From Asanoa hainanensis (GTDB taxonomy: Bacteria > Actinomycetota > Actinomycetes > Mycobacteriales > Micromonosporaceae): a DNA stretch of 64,000 nt. Below are positions 44,252 through 53,412 of the stretch, in pieces; positions within the stretch are counted from its first letter, which is position 1; every line of letters begins with the position of its first letter. Below the pieces are notes generated by a model. The model had not been told where the DNA came from. It saw only the letters and a list, made by a program, of their open reading frames with translations, and made no database searches. The DNA lies in assembly GCF_900188485.1 (NCBI RefSeq), contig NZ_FZPH01000004.1, positions 67,304 to 131,303 of the forward strand, in the 5' to 3' direction. Made by a program: the position numbers and the translations under genes.

Positions 44252-46387
44252 ATGAGTCGGGTTCTGCCCGGCCGACGATGGCGCCTGGCCACGGTCGTAG
44301 GCGCCGTGATCGCCCTGCTCGCCGGCTTGCTGGTGGTCACCACGGTGACCGCCGCGGCCGCCGATCCGCTGATCTCACAGGGTCGCACCGCGACCGCGTC
44401 CTCCACCGAGAACGCCGGCACGCCGGCCTCCGCCGCCGTCGACGGCAACGCCGGCACCCGCTGGTCGAGCACGTTCAGCGTGCCGCAGTGGCTGCAGGTC
44501 GACCTCGGCGAGTCGGCCACGATCAGCCGGGTCGTGCTCACCTGGGAGGCCGCGTACGCGACCGCCTTCACGGTCCAGACCTCGGCCAGCGGCACGACCT
44601 GGACCACCGTCCACACCACCACCAACGGCACGGGCGGCGTGCAGGACCTCACGGTCAGCGGCAGCGGTCGCTACGTGCGGGTCAACGCCACCGCCAAGGC
44701 GACCGGCTACGGCGTCTCGCTCTGGGAGTTCCAGGTGTACGGCAGCACCGGCAGCTGTGGCACCGCCAACGCCGCGTTGGGCCGTCCCGCCACCGCGTCG
44801 TCGGTCCAGAGCACGGTGTTCCCGGCGAGCTCCGCGGTCGACGGCAACGCCGGCACCCGCTGGTCCAGCGCCGCCGCCGACCCGCAGTGGCTGCAGGTCG
44901 ACCTCGGCTCGGCCCAGTCGATCTGCGGCGTGACGCTGCAGTGGGAGGCCGCCTTCGGGCGCTCCTTCCAGGTGCAGGTGTCGACTGACGCCGCGACCTG
45001 GACGTCGGTCTACTCGACCACCACGGGCGCGGGTGGCACGCAGCTGCTCACGGTCAGCGGCACGGGCCGCTACGTGCGGGTCTACGGCACCGCGCGGGGC
45101 ACCGCGTACGGCTATTCGCTCTGGGAGTTCCAGGTCCGTACCGGTAGCGGCGGCCCGACCAACCCGCCCACCGATCCGCCCACCAACCCGCCGGGCGGCG
45201 ACGTGCGGCTGCTGTCCTACAACAAACCCGCGGTCGCCAGCACCAGCCAGAACGACGGCGCCTGCTGGGAGTGCACGCCGGCGCGGGCGTTCGACAACGA
45301 CCCGGCCAGCCGCTGGGCCACCGCCGCGAACACCGGCTGGGTCGACCCCGGTTGGATCTACGTCGACCTCGGCGCCACGGCCGGCATCACGCAGGTGGTG
45401 CTGCAGTGGGATCCGGCGTTCGCGCGGGCGTACCAGATCCAGGTGTCGCCGAACGCGACCACCTGGACGAGCATCTACTCCACCACCACCGGCGCCGGCT
45501 TCAAGGAGACGCTCAACGTCACCGGGACCGGCCGCTACGTCCGGATGTACGGCACCGCCCGGTCCAGCACCTACGGCTACTCGCTCTGGGAGTTCAAGGT
45601 GTACGGCACCGGCGGCAACCCGACCACGCCGCCGGCGATGCCCGCGGACCCGGTCTTCCCCGCCAACCGTCTGGTGTGGAGTGACGAGTTCAACGGCGCC
45701 GCAGGCTCCAAGCCCGACCCTGCCAAGTGGACGATCGACCCGGGCACCGGGCAGAACAACGAGATCCAGTACTACACGAACAACAACAACGCCAACATGG
45801 ACGGCGCCGGCTCGCTGGTCATCGAGGCCCGCCGGGAGACCGCCGGCGGTCGCGACTACACCTCGCACCGGATGAACACCGGCAACAAGTTCCACGTCCA
45901 GTACGGCCGGATCGAGGCGCGCGTCAAGGTGCCCAAGGGCAACGGCCTGTGGCCCGCGTTCTGGATGATGGGCGCCGACTTCCTGACCGGCCGCCCGTGG
46001 CCCTACAACGGCGAGATCGACATCATGGAGGTCCTCGGCCGCAACACGCTGGAGGGCTACTCGACCCTGCACGCGCCGGCCTACAACGGCGGAGCCGGCT
46101 ACGGGTTGAAGTACACCGCCCCCGGCGGCGCCGACCTGGCCAACGACTTCCACGTCTGGGCCGTCGAGTGGGACAGCAAGGGCATGACCTTCAAGCTCGA
46201 CGGCACCACGGTCTTCGTGGCCAGCAAGGCCACCGTCGAGGCGACCCGCGGTCCCTGGGTCTACGACCACCCGTTCTACGTGATCCTCAACCTCGCGGTC
46301 GGCGGCGACTTCCCCGGCCCGGTGGACGGCACCACCCCGTTCCCCTCCCGGATGCTCGTCGACTACGTCCGGGTCTACCAGAACTAG
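44252..46387 (+). CDS. Secreted GH16 endo-beta-1,3-glucanase with three discoidin (F5/8C) domains
   Basis: 711 residues from ATG 44252 with AAAGGAG upstream. A signal peptide (about 1-36) is followed by three F5/8 type C domains (about 40-165, 170-300, 325-460), joined by a Thr/Pro linker (TNPPTDPPTNPP). The C-terminal GH16 domain has LVWSDEFNG, GLWPAFWMMG and the catalytic GEIDIMEVLG (E588, D590, E593). GH16 of this form cleaves beta-1,3 or mixed beta-glucans such as laminarin. The triple discoidin domains should bind polysaccharide. Expression is probably repressed by the LacI-type operator 30 bp upstream. Confidence 0.94.
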   Translation: MSRVLPGRRWRLATVVGAVIALLAGLLVVTTVTAAAADPLISQGRTATASSTENAGTPASAAVDGNAGTRWSSTFSVPQWLQVDLGESATISRVVLTWEAAYATAFTVQTSASGTTWTTVHTTTNGTGGVQDLTVSGSGRYVRVNATAKATGYGVSLWEFQVYGSTGSCGTANAALGRPATASSVQSTVFPASSAVDGNAGTRWSSAAADPQWLQVDLGSAQSICGVTLQWEAAFGRSFQVQVSTDAATWTSVYSTTTGAGGTQLLTVSGTGRYVRVYGTARGTAYGYSLWEFQVRTGSGGPTNPPTDPPTNPPGGDVRLLSYNKPAVASTSQNDGACWECTPARAFDNDPASRWATAANTGWVDPGWIYVDLGATAGITQVVLQWDPAFARAYQIQVSPNATTWTSIYSTTTGAGFKETLNVTGTGRYVRMYGTARSSTYGYSLWEFKVYGTGGNPTTPPAMPADPVFPANRLVWSDEFNGAAGSKPDPAKWTIDPGTGQNNEIQYYTNNNNANMDGAGSLVIEARRETAGGRDYTSHRMNTGNKFHVQYGRIEARVKVPKGNGLWPAFWMMGADFLTGRPWPYNGEIDIMEVLGRNTLEGYSTLHAPAYNGGAGYGLKYTAPGGADLANDFHVWAVEWDSKGMTFKLDGTTVFVASKATVEATRGPWVYDHPFYVILNLAVGGDFPGPVDGTTPFPSRMLVDYVRVYQN

Positions 46388-46402
46388 TCCCTAGGAGTCC
46401 TC

Positions 46403-47668
46403 ATGCGACGAACAGGAAGCTTCGCCGCCGTGCTGGTTCTGCTGCTCGGTGGCTACCTGGTGGCTGCGGCCGGTGACGCCGTCGCGGCCGATCCGCTCAT
46501 CTCACAGGGGCGCGCGGCGAGCGCGTCGTCGACCGAGAACGGTGGCACCCCCGCCAGCAACGCGGTCGACGGCAACAACGGCACCCGGTGGGCGAGCGCG
46601 TTCAGCGACCCGCAGTGGCTGCAGGTCGACCTCGGCGCCAGCGCCACCATCAGCCGGGTGGTGCTCCGGTGGGAGGCCGCCTACGCCACGGCGTACACCA
46701 TCCAGACGTCCGCCAACGGCAGTTCGTGGACGACCGTCTACAGCACGACCACCGCGACCGGCGGCAACCAGGACCTGACCGTCTCCGGCAGCGGCCGCTA
46801 CGTGCGGGTCAACACCACCCGGCGGGCCACCCAGTGGGGCGTCTCGCTCTGGGAGTTCCAGGTGTACGGCGTCGGCGGGTCCACCCAGCCGCCGCCGCCC
46901 ACCGGGCCGATCGTGCGGGTCTCCGAGTTCCTCGCGGACTGCCCGTTCTCACACCGGCTCCCCGACGACCCGATCATCTACCCGGGTCTGCCCGGCGCCT
47001 CGCACATGCACAGCTTCTTCGGGGCGCGCAACGTCAACGCGTACACCAACCTCGCCTCGCTGCAGTCGGGCACCAGCAACTGCAACCCGAGCATCGACCT
47101 GTCGTCGTACTGGGTGCCCACCCTCTACTACGACAACCAGCCGGTCGAGCCGGTCACCGGGATCTTCTACTACCTCGGTGAGGGCGTGCGCGCCGACGTG
47201 ACCGCCCGGATCCAGCCGCTGCCGCTCGGCCTGCGGATCGTCGCCGGCAACGCACAGGCGACGGCGCCGGACGCGACCACGATCTCGCGGTGGTCGTGCC
47301 TGCACCACAACGAGGCCGGGGCCGGGAAGGACTTCATCAACTGCCCGGCGGGCAGCATGCTGGAGTCCTATCTGGACTTCCCGCAGTGCTGGAACGGCGT
47401 CGACCTGGACTCGCCGAACCACAAGAGCCACATGGCGTACCCGGTCAACAACGACTGCCCCAGCACCCACCCGGTGCCGGTGCCGAAGCTGCGCCAGGTG
47501 CTGAGGTATCCGGTCAACGGTGACCCCAGCCGGATCCGGCTCGCGTCCGGCCGCGGGTTCACGATGCACGGCGACTTCTTCAACGCCTGGCCCGTGGCGG
47601 AGATGGAGCGCCGGGTACGGGACTGCATCCGGCCCATCATCAAGTGCGGCGTCAACGGAACCCCGTGA
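46403..47668 (+). CDS. Secreted discoidin-DUF1996 protein
   Basis: 421 residues from ATG 46403, 15 bp after the GH16 gene. Signal peptide (1-29, ending DAVAA), one F5/8C domain (30-155) nearly identical in pattern to the first domain of the preceding enzyme, a Pro linker, then DUF1996 (about 175-415) with ASHMHSFFGARNVNAYT, SYWVPTLYYDNQPVEPV and NHKSHMAYPVNNDCPS. DUF1996 proteins are secreted by many fungi and actinomycetes and may act on polysaccharide or be oxidases; the activity is unknown. The shared targeting domain suggests it works on the same substrate as the GH16 enzyme. Confidence 0.9.
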   Translation: MRRTGSFAAVLVLLLGGYLVAAAGDAVAADPLISQGRAASASSTENGGTPASNAVDGNNGTRWASAFSDPQWLQVDLGASATISRVVLRWEAAYATAYTIQTSANGSSWTTVYSTTTATGGNQDLTVSGSGRYVRVNTTRRATQWGVSLWEFQVYGVGGSTQPPPPTGPIVRVSEFLADCPFSHRLPDDPIIYPGLPGASHMHSFFGARNVNAYTNLASLQSGTSNCNPSIDLSSYWVPTLYYDNQPVEPVTGIFYYLGEGVRADVTARIQPLPLGLRIVAGNAQATAPDATTISRWSCLHHNEAGAGKDFINCPAGSMLESYLDFPQCWNGVDLDSPNHKSHMAYPVNNDCPSTHPVPVPKLRQVLRYPVNGDPSRIRLASGRGFTMHGDFFNAWPVAEMERRVRDCIRPIIKCGVNGTP

Positions 47669-47680
47669 CTCGAACTCATC

Positions 47681-47717
47681 GACCCCGCCGGTCCAGCACC
47701 CCTGGGCCGGCGGGGTC
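47681..47717 (+). terminator. Hairpin terminator after the DUF1996 gene
   Basis: GACCCCGCCGG (47681-47691) and CCGGCGGGGTC (47707-47717) form a perfect 11-bp stem, 13 bp after the stop codon. It separates the glucanase transcript from the lacI gene. Confidence 0.8.
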
Positions 47718-47731
47718 CAATAACGGAAGTT

Positions 47732-47756
47732 CCGGAAAGCCTTCCGGTGCTATAAC
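47732..47756 (+). promoter_or_regulatory. lacI promoter with overlapping inverted repeat
   Basis: TATAAC (47751-47756) lies seven bases before GTG 47764, so the transcript is probably leaderless. CCGGAA (47732-47737) and TTCCGG (47742-47747) form an inverted repeat in the spacer region. The sequence differs from the GAGAGCGCTCTC sites, so lacI may answer to another regulator. Confidence 0.5.
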
Positions 47757-47763
47757 TGGTCCC

Positions 47764-48816
47764 GTGACCACCCGTCCCGTCGATCCACCGCGCCCGCCGA
47801 CCCTGGACGAGGTGGCCGTCGCGGCCGGGGTGTCCCGGGCCACGGTGTCCCGGGTGATCAACGACGTGCCGACCGTCGACCCGCGGTTGCGGGCGGTCGT
47901 CGAGCGGGCGATCCAGGAGACCGGCTACGTGCCCAACCTCGCGGCCCGGTCGCTGGTCACCCGCCGCACGGACTCGGTCGCGCTGGTGATCAGCGAGCCA
48001 CCGAACCACCGGGAGTACGCGGCGACCTTCCTGAACCGGGTCTTCACGGACCCGTACTTCGGCCGGATCACCGCCGGCGCCCAGGAGGTCCTCCGCGCCG
48101 ACGGCATCCATCTGGTGATCATCCCGGCCGACCCGCCGGCCCACGACCAGGTGCTGCGCTATCTCCGCCAGGGGCACGTCGACGGCGTCCTGCTGATCTC
48201 CAGCCACGCCGCCGACCCGTTCCCGGCACAGCTCGCCGAGATGGGCGTGGTCACCGTGCTCTCCGCCCGGCCGGGCCGGCCGGTGCCGCTCAGCTACGTC
48301 GACGTCGACCAGCCGGCCGGGGTCGAGCTCGCCGCCGACCACCTGGTGCGCCGCGGCCGGCGGCGGCTGGCGACGATCGCCGGACCACAGGACATGCCGG
48401 CGGGTCAGGGTCGGCTCTCCGCGTTCCGGGACGCGCTGGCCCGCCACGGCCTGCCGGCGCCGCCGGTGGTCGAGGGTGACTTCACCCGGGCCAGCGGCGA
48501 GGCGGCCGCGCGGGCGCTGATCGCCGACCATCCGGAGATCGACGGCCTCTTCGTGGCCAACGACCTGATGGCCGAGGGCGCTGTGCGGGCTCTCCAGGAG
48601 GCCGGCCGGGACGTGCCCCGGGACGTCTCGGTGGTCGGGTTCGACGACAGCAGCGCCGCGCTCGAGGCCCATCCCCAGCTGACCACGGTCCGCCAGCCGG
48701 TCGAGGAGATGGCCGGCGAGATGGCCCGGCTGCTGCTGGCCGGCCTCCGCGAGCCCCAACGGTCACCCCGCACAGTGATCTTCAACCCGACGCTGGTGGT
48801 GCGGGACAGCTCCTAG
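47764..48816 (+). CDS. LacI-family regulator of the glucan locus (CebR-like)
   Basis: 350 residues from GTG 47764. The HTH reads TLDEVAVAAGVSRATVSRVI and the hinge helix is VPNLAARSLVTRRTDSVALV. The periplasmic-binding-protein-like effector domain shows HVDGVLLISSH, RRGRRRLATIAGPQ, DGLFVANDLMAEGAVRAL and PRDVSVVGFDDSSAA. It lies next to the glucanase genes; the GAGCGCTC-type palindromes are those bound by LacI proteins with this recognition helix (inference from CebR). The effector is presumably a beta-linked disaccharide such as laminaribiose or cellobiose. Confidence 0.92.
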   Translation: MTTRPVDPPRPPTLDEVAVAAGVSRATVSRVINDVPTVDPRLRAVVERAIQETGYVPNLAARSLVTRRTDSVALVISEPPNHREYAATFLNRVFTDPYFGRITAGAQEVLRADGIHLVIIPADPPAHDQVLRYLRQGHVDGVLLISSHAADPFPAQLAEMGVVTVLSARPGRPVPLSYVDVDQPAGVELAADHLVRRGRRRLATIAGPQDMPAGQGRLSAFRDALARHGLPAPPVVEGDFTRASGEAAARALIADHPEIDGLFVANDLMAEGAVRALQEAGRDVPRDVSVVGFDDSSAALEAHPQLTTVRQPVEEMAGEMARLLLAGLREPQRSPRTVIFNPTLVVRDSS

Positions 48817-49997
48817 ATCGGAGAGTCGGCGGGCGGGTGGCCGTCGGCGTTCGGCAAAGGGAGCCAGAGCACGAACGTGCTGCCCCGGCCGGGTGTCGAG
48901 TGCAGGGCCACCTGGCCGCCGTGCGACTCGACGATCTGGCGCACGATCGCGAGCCCGAGCCCCGTGCGCCGGTCCCGGCCGGCCGGGGTGTCGGGCGCGC
49001 GCCAGAAGCGGTCGAAGACCCGGCCCTGGTCGCCGGCTGCGATGCCGGGACCGTGGTCGGCGACGGCGATCCAGCGCCAGCCCGGCGCCGATCCCGCCGC
49101 GACGGTGACCGTGCCGCCCTCCGGTGACAGGCGCACCGCGTTGGACAGCAGGTTGCCGACGGCACGCCGCAGCGCGTCGTGGTCGCCGACGTAGGTCAGG
49201 CCCGGCCGGATGTCGTAGGCCAGGAACACCTGGCTGGCGGCGGCGACCGCGGTGTACTCCTCCCCCGCCTCGCGGGCGACGGCGCCGAGGTCGACGTCCG
49301 TGTCGGCGAGCCCGTCGGCGTCCCTTCGTGCGGTGGCCAGCAAATCCTCGACTAGCCGGGACATCCGGGTGGCGGCCCGGTCGATGACGGCGACCGCGCG
49401 GGTTCGTTCGGCCTCGGTCGCCTCGGGCGCGTCGATCAGCGAGGCGTCCAGGTTGGCCCGGATCACGGCAAGGGGGTTGCGCAGCTCGTGCGAGGCGTCG
49501 TCGATCAGCTCGCGCTGGCCGCGGAAGGCGTCGTCGAGCCGGTCGAGCATGTCGTCGATGGTGTCGGCGAGGTCGCGCAGCTCGTCCCGCGCGCCGCCGA
49601 GCCGGATCCGCCGGGACAGGTCGGTCGCCTGGATCTCGCGGGTCGTGCGGACGATCGCACCGACGGGTCGCAGGGCCCGGCCGGACAGCACCCACCCGAT
49701 GCCCAGGCTCGCGACGAACAGGCCGCCGAGCGCGAACAGCGAGTAGGTGCGCAGCGTCTGGAGCGTGCCGAAGTTGACCGCCGACTCGATCTGGTCGACC
49801 TCGGCCACCTCGATCGTGCCGACGTTCCGCCCGCCCTTGAACACCCCGGCCTGGTACTGCTTGGTGACCGGCTTCGGGTCGGTGGCCCGTTCGACGGCCA
49901 CGTAGGTGACGCCGAGCGCCGTGCCGGCGAGCGCGAAGAGCAACGTCGAGTAGAGGACCGTCAGGCGGAACCTGATCGACTGGGTCAGCCGTCGCAC
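48813..49997 (-). CDS. Sensor histidine kinase (HAMP, HisKA, HATPase)
   Basis: 394 residues from ATG 49997. Two transmembrane helices (about 10-33 and 86-104) enclose a short extracytoplasmic sensor (about 50 residues, with KGGRNVGTIEVAEVDQ). Then HAMP (107-160), HisKA with phospho-acceptor H170 in IDDASHELRNPLAV, and HATPase with VGNLLSNAV, ADHGPGI and TGLGLAIVRQI. It overlaps the response regulator gene upstream by 13 bp and the convergent lacI gene by 4 bp. Signal unknown. Confidence 0.93.
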   Translation of the reverse strand: MRRLTQSIRFRLTVLYSTLLFALAGTALGVTYVAVERATDPKPVTKQYQAGVFKGGRNVGTIEVAEVDQIESAVNFGTLQTLRTYSLFALGGLFVASLGIGWVLSGRALRPVGAIVRTTREIQATDLSRRIRLGGARDELRDLADTIDDMLDRLDDAFRGQRELIDDASHELRNPLAVIRANLDASLIDAPEATEAERTRAVAVIDRAATRMSRLVEDLLATARRDADGLADTDVDLGAVAREAGEEYTAVAAASQVFLAYDIRPGLTYVGDHDALRRAVGNLLSNAVRLSPEGGTVTVAAGSAPGWRWIAVADHGPGIAAGDQGRVFDRFWRAPDTPAGRDRRTGLGLAIVRQIVESHGGQVALHSTPGRGSTFVLWLPLPNADGHPPADSPI

Positions 49998-50674
49998 GCC
50001 GCCTCCCGGAGCCGGTAGCCCCGCCCGACCACCGTCTCGATCGCCTCGCCGCCGAGCTTGCGGCGCAGGGTGCCGACCGTGACCCGCACGGTCTGCGTGA
50101 ACGGGTCGGCGTTCTCGTCCCAGACGTGCTCGAGCAGCTCCTCGGCCGGCACGACCCGCCCCGGCCGGGTCATCAGGTATTCCAGGACGCCGAACTCCTT
50201 GTTGGTCAGGGCGAGCGGCGTGCCACCCCGGGCGGCCTCGAACCGGGCGGCGTCGAGCGTGAACGGGCCGACGGTGAGCACCGCGGGCTGACCACCGGTG
50301 TCGCGCCGGAGCAGCGCCCGCACCCGGGCCAGCAGCTCGGCCAGGGCGAACGGCTTGACCAGGTAGTCGTCGGCACCCTCGTCGAGGCCGCGCACCCGGT
50401 CGCGCAGGGCGCCCCGCGCGGTCAGCATCAACACCCGCAGGTCACCGCAGCCCGCCACCGGCACCTCGCCGCGGCGGATCGCCCGGCACATCGCGAAGCC
50501 GTCGCCGTCGGGCAGGTTGAGGTCCAGCAGCATCAGGTCGTACGCCGTGTACGACAGCCGGTCGAGCGCCTGACCGGCGTCGGTCGCGACGTCGACCGCG
50601 TAGCCGGCCCGGGTCAGGCCGAGCCGCACCGCCGTCGCGAGGTCCTCCTCGTCTTCCACCACAAGCAACCGCAT
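49985..50674 (-). CDS. OmpR-family response regulator
   Basis: 229 residues from ATG 50674; a GTG at 50677 is an alternative. The receiver has VVEDEEDLA, phospho-acceptor D51 (LLDLNLPDGDG) and the Lys in YLVKPFALAEL. The DNA-binding winged helix has LTNKEFGVLEYLMTRPGRVV, VRVTVGTLRRKLG and VVGRGYRLRE. Forms a two-component system with the overlapping kinase gene. Confidence 0.94.
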   Translation of the reverse strand: MRLLVVEDEEDLATAVRLGLTRAGYAVDVATDAGQALDRLSYTAYDLMLLDLNLPDGDGFAMCRAIRRGEVPVAGCGDLRVLMLTARGALRDRVRGLDEGADDYLVKPFALAELLARVRALLRRDTGGQPAVLTVGPFTLDAARFEAARGGTPLALTNKEFGVLEYLMTRPGRVVPAEELLEHVWDENADPFTQTVRVTVGTLRRKLGGEAIETVVGRGYRLREAACDG

Positions 50675-50683
50675 CACTCGACG

Positions 50684-51541
50684 TTATCCACCGCTGCTGA
50701 TGATTCGCTGTGCCGCGGCCCGGGCCTGCTCGACCGGGATCGCGAAGCCGATGCCGATGTTGCCGCCACCCTCCAGTGTGGCGATCGCGGTGTTCACCCC
50801 GACCACCTCGCCGCGCGCGTTGACCAGTGGGCCGCCCGAGTTGCCGGGGTTGATCGAGGCGTCGGTCTGGATCGCGGTCCGCCGCACGCCCTCACCGAGC
50901 CGGACCTGCCGGTCGAGGGCGCTGACGATGCCAGCGGTGACCGTGCCGGACAGGCCGAGCGGCGAGCCGACCGCCAGGACCGGCTCGCCGACCCGAGGTT
51001 GTGCGGCCGCGAACGCCAGCGGGCGCAACCCGTCCGCCGCCGCGACCCGCAGCACGGCGATGTCGTTGCCCGGGTCGCGGCCGACCACCTCGGCGGTGCG
51101 CCGGCGGCCGTCGGCGCCGACCACCGAAACGGTCGAGGCGCCGGCGACCACGTGGTTGTTGGTGATTATGTGTCCACTCTGGTCGGTCACGAAGCCGGAG
51201 CCGCCGGCCGCGCCGGCCCGCACCGAGACGACACCCGGCAGGGCGGCTGCAGCCGCCCCGACCAGGTCACTCGGAATCGCGCCGGCGGGCGCGGGCGTGG
51301 CAGTTGCCGGGGCCGGCGGCGCTGCGGTGCCATCGTTGCCGGTGCTGGCCCAGCCGCCGGCCAGCGCGCCGGTGACCGCCGAGACGCCGACCGTGGCCAG
51401 GCCGGCGAGCAGCCAGCGTGGGCGTCCCCGGCCGGACCCTCCCGCCGGACCGGCAGGGGCGGGAGGGTCCGTGGGGACCCCGGGCTCGATGTGGGGGGAC
51501 ACGAACCCGGGGCCGCGTGGGGTGGTGCCGAGGCCGCTCAT
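50684..51541 (-). CDS. Membrane-anchored trypsin-like protease (HtrA type, no PDZ)
   Basis: 285 residues from ATG 51541 with AAGGAG upstream. A Pro-rich cytoplasmic N-terminus, one transmembrane helix (about 42-63) and a Pro/Ala linker precede the S1C protease domain. The triad is H130 (TNNHVV), D160 (GNDIAVL) and S235 (GNSGGPL). The PDZ domain that HtrA/DegP enzymes have is missing; the protein ends soon after [14 protein letters not shown]. It is probably a surface quality-control protease, and lies 10 bp downstream of the VWA gene. Confidence 0.9.
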   Translation of the reverse strand: MSGLGTTPRGPGFVSPHIEPGVPTDPPAPAGPAGGSGRGRPRWLLAGLATVGVSAVTGALAGGWASTGNDGTAAPPAPATATPAPAGAIPSDLVGAAAAALPGVVSVRAGAAGGSGFVTDQSGHIITNNHVVAGASTVSVVGADGRRRTAEVVGRDPGNDIAVLRVAAADGLRPLAFAAAQPRVGEPVLAVGSPLGLSGTVTAGIVSALDRQVRLGEGVRRTAIQTDASINPGNSGGPLVNARGEVVGVNTAIATLEGGGNIGIGFAIPVEQARAAAQRIISSGG

Positions 51542-51550
51542 TGCTACTCC

Positions 51551-52501
51551 TTAAGGAAGACGGGCGAACCAGACCATCGAGGCGATCGCCGCGAGGGCCG
51601 CGAGGACCAGCGCGATGCCGATGAACCGGGCCGACACGTCCTGGGTCTGCGTGGTGTAGCCGACCGTCGTGTTGATGTCGTCGTAGACGGCGCGCAGCTC
51701 GTCGGCGCTGCCCGCCTCGTGGTAGCTCCCGGCCGCCTGCTCGGCGACCGCGCGCAGCGTCTCGCCGTCGACCGGCACCGACTGGTCGCGGCCCTGCAGG
51801 TCGATGACGCCGTCGCTCGTACCGAACGCGATCGTGTCGACCGGCACGCCGGCCTCGCGCGCCGTGGCCGCCGCCTCGCCGGGATCGCGGCCCGCGGTGT
51901 TCGAGCCGTCCGACAGCACCACGATCCGGGCCGGCGGCGGGTTCTCGGGGTCGACACCCGCGGCCGCGTCCAACGCCGCGTAGATCGCCTCGCCGATCGC
52001 GGTGCCCTGCCGGCCGGTGTCGCCCTCGGCCAGCCGCTCGATGCCGGCCGCGAGCGTTTCCCGGTCCGTGACCGGGGCCACCGCCACCGTCGCGCTGCCC
52101 GCGAAGCCGACCAGCCCGACGCTGAACGTGTCCGGTAGTCCGGCCACGAACCCGCTGGCCGCCTCCTTGGCCGCGGCGAGCCGGTCGGGCGCCACGTCCG
52201 TCGCCGTCATCGACAGCGAGACGTCGACGGCGACCATGACGACCGCGCGGTCGCGGGGCACCCGCACGTCGTCCGTCGGCCGGGCGAAGCCGACCGTCAG
52301 CAGCGCGAGCATCGCCAGGAAGAGTCCGGCCGGCACGTGTCGGCGCCAGGCCGGTCGGTCCGGGGCGACCTTGTCGAGCAGCCGCAGGTTGGTGAACCGG
52401 ACGGCGTACCGGCTGCGCCGGCGGCGGAGCAGGACGTAGGCGGCCAGCAGGGCGGCGACGCCGACCAGCAGCAGGAGCCGCCACGGGCTCTGGAACGTCA
52501 T
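51551..52501 (-). CDS. VWA-domain membrane protein (BatA-like)
   Basis: 316 residues from ATG 52501. Two N-terminal transmembrane helices (about 6-25 and 57-73), then a von Willebrand A domain with MIDAS VDVSLSM (D93, S95, S97), GRQGTAIGEAIYAALDAA and RIVVLSDGSNTAGRDPGEAA, then a C-terminal helix (about 291-312). It overlaps the DUF58 gene by 4 bp. BatA-like proteins pair with MoxR AAA ATPases and are thought to help assemble complexes at the envelope. Confidence 0.9.
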   Translation of the reverse strand: MTFQSPWRLLLLVGVAALLAAYVLLRRRRSRYAVRFTNLRLLDKVAPDRPAWRRHVPAGLFLAMLALLTVGFARPTDDVRVPRDRAVVMVAVDVSLSMTATDVAPDRLAAAKEAASGFVAGLPDTFSVGLVGFAGSATVAVAPVTDRETLAAGIERLAEGDTGRQGTAIGEAIYAALDAAAGVDPENPPPARIVVLSDGSNTAGRDPGEAAATAREAGVPVDTIAFGTSDGVIDLQGRDQSVPVDGETLRAVAEQAAGSYHEAGSADELRAVYDDINTTVGYTTQTQDVSARFIGIALVLAALAAIASMVWFARLP

Positions 52502-53412
52502 GCGGCACCTCCCCGCCGCGCCAGCCGGCGCTGGAGGAGCACGTGCCGGACGATGTCGACCACCCAGTCGCGGTCCGTCCGAAGTGGAAGGTGGGTCGCG
52601 CCGGCCTGCCGGATCGCCTTGTGCACGGCGGCCCGCTCGGCCGCCGCCGCTTCGGCGTAGTCCGCGCGGAGCCGCCGGCTCGCGGTGGACACCTCGCGGC
52701 GCCGTCCGGTCTCGGTGTCGACCAGGGTGATCAGGCCGACGTCCGGGAGCTCCAGCTCGCGCGGGTCGGCGACCTCGACCGCGAGCACCTGGTGCCGCGC
52801 GGCGAGGCGGCGCAGGGCGGTCGCCCAGTCGGAGTCGTCGAGGAAGTCGGAGACCACCACGACGAGACCGCGTCGACTTGCCGTGCGGGCCAGTCCTTGG
52901 ATCGCATCCGCGAGCGGGGTCGGCGGGCCGGTCGGCACGCGTGGGGCGTCGAGCAGGGCACGCAGCACCGCCCGCAGGTGGTTTCGCCCCGTCCGGGCCG
53001 GGAACGCCCGCCGGGTTCCGCCGGCCAGCCGGGCGCCGAGCCGGTTCCCGGCTCCCGCGGTGAGATAGCCGACGGCGGCCACCGCCGCGACGGCCAGCTC
53101 GCGCTTCTCGATCTCGGCGGTGCCGAAGTCCATGCTGGCCGAGCCGTCGACCAGCACCCAGGTCGTCAGCTCGCGGTCGGCGTCGACCTGGCGCACGTGC
53201 GGCACGTTGGTGCGCGCCGTGACCGCCCAGTCCATCCGGCGCACCTCGTCCTCGCCCGGGCGGTACTCCCGCGAGCCCGCGAACTCCGACCCCGGGCCCG
53301 GCAACAGGCCCAGGTACTGGCCCTGCAGCAGGCCGTCGAGGCGGCGGGTGACCAGGAGCTCCAGCCGCCGCAGCCGCCGTTCGGGCACGAGGTGGCTGAC
53401 GGTCGCCGTCAT
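52498..53412 (-). CDS. DUF58 protein
   Basis: 304 residues from ATG 53412. The DUF58 signature is present: GPGSEFAGSREYRPGEDEVR with RMDWAVTARTNVPHVRQVD. A degenerate VWA-like fold follows (WVLVDGSASMDFGTAEIE with DGSAS at its MIDAS position) and RGLVVVVSDFLDDSDWATAL. DUF58 proteins nearly always accompany MoxR ATPases. It overlaps both neighbours by 4 bp. Confidence 0.92.
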   Translation of the reverse strand: MTATVSHLVPERRLRRLELLVTRRLDGLLQGQYLGLLPGPGSEFAGSREYRPGEDEVRRMDWAVTARTNVPHVRQVDADRELTTWVLVDGSASMDFGTAEIEKRELAVAAVAAVGYLTAGAGNRLGARLAGGTRRAFPARTGRNHLRAVLRALLDAPRVPTGPPTPLADAIQGLARTASRRGLVVVVSDFLDDSDWATALRRLAARHQVLAVEVADPRELELPDVGLITLVDTETGRRREVSTASRRLRADYAEAAAAERAAVHKAIRQAGATHLPLRTDRDWVVDIVRHVLLQRRLARRGGAA

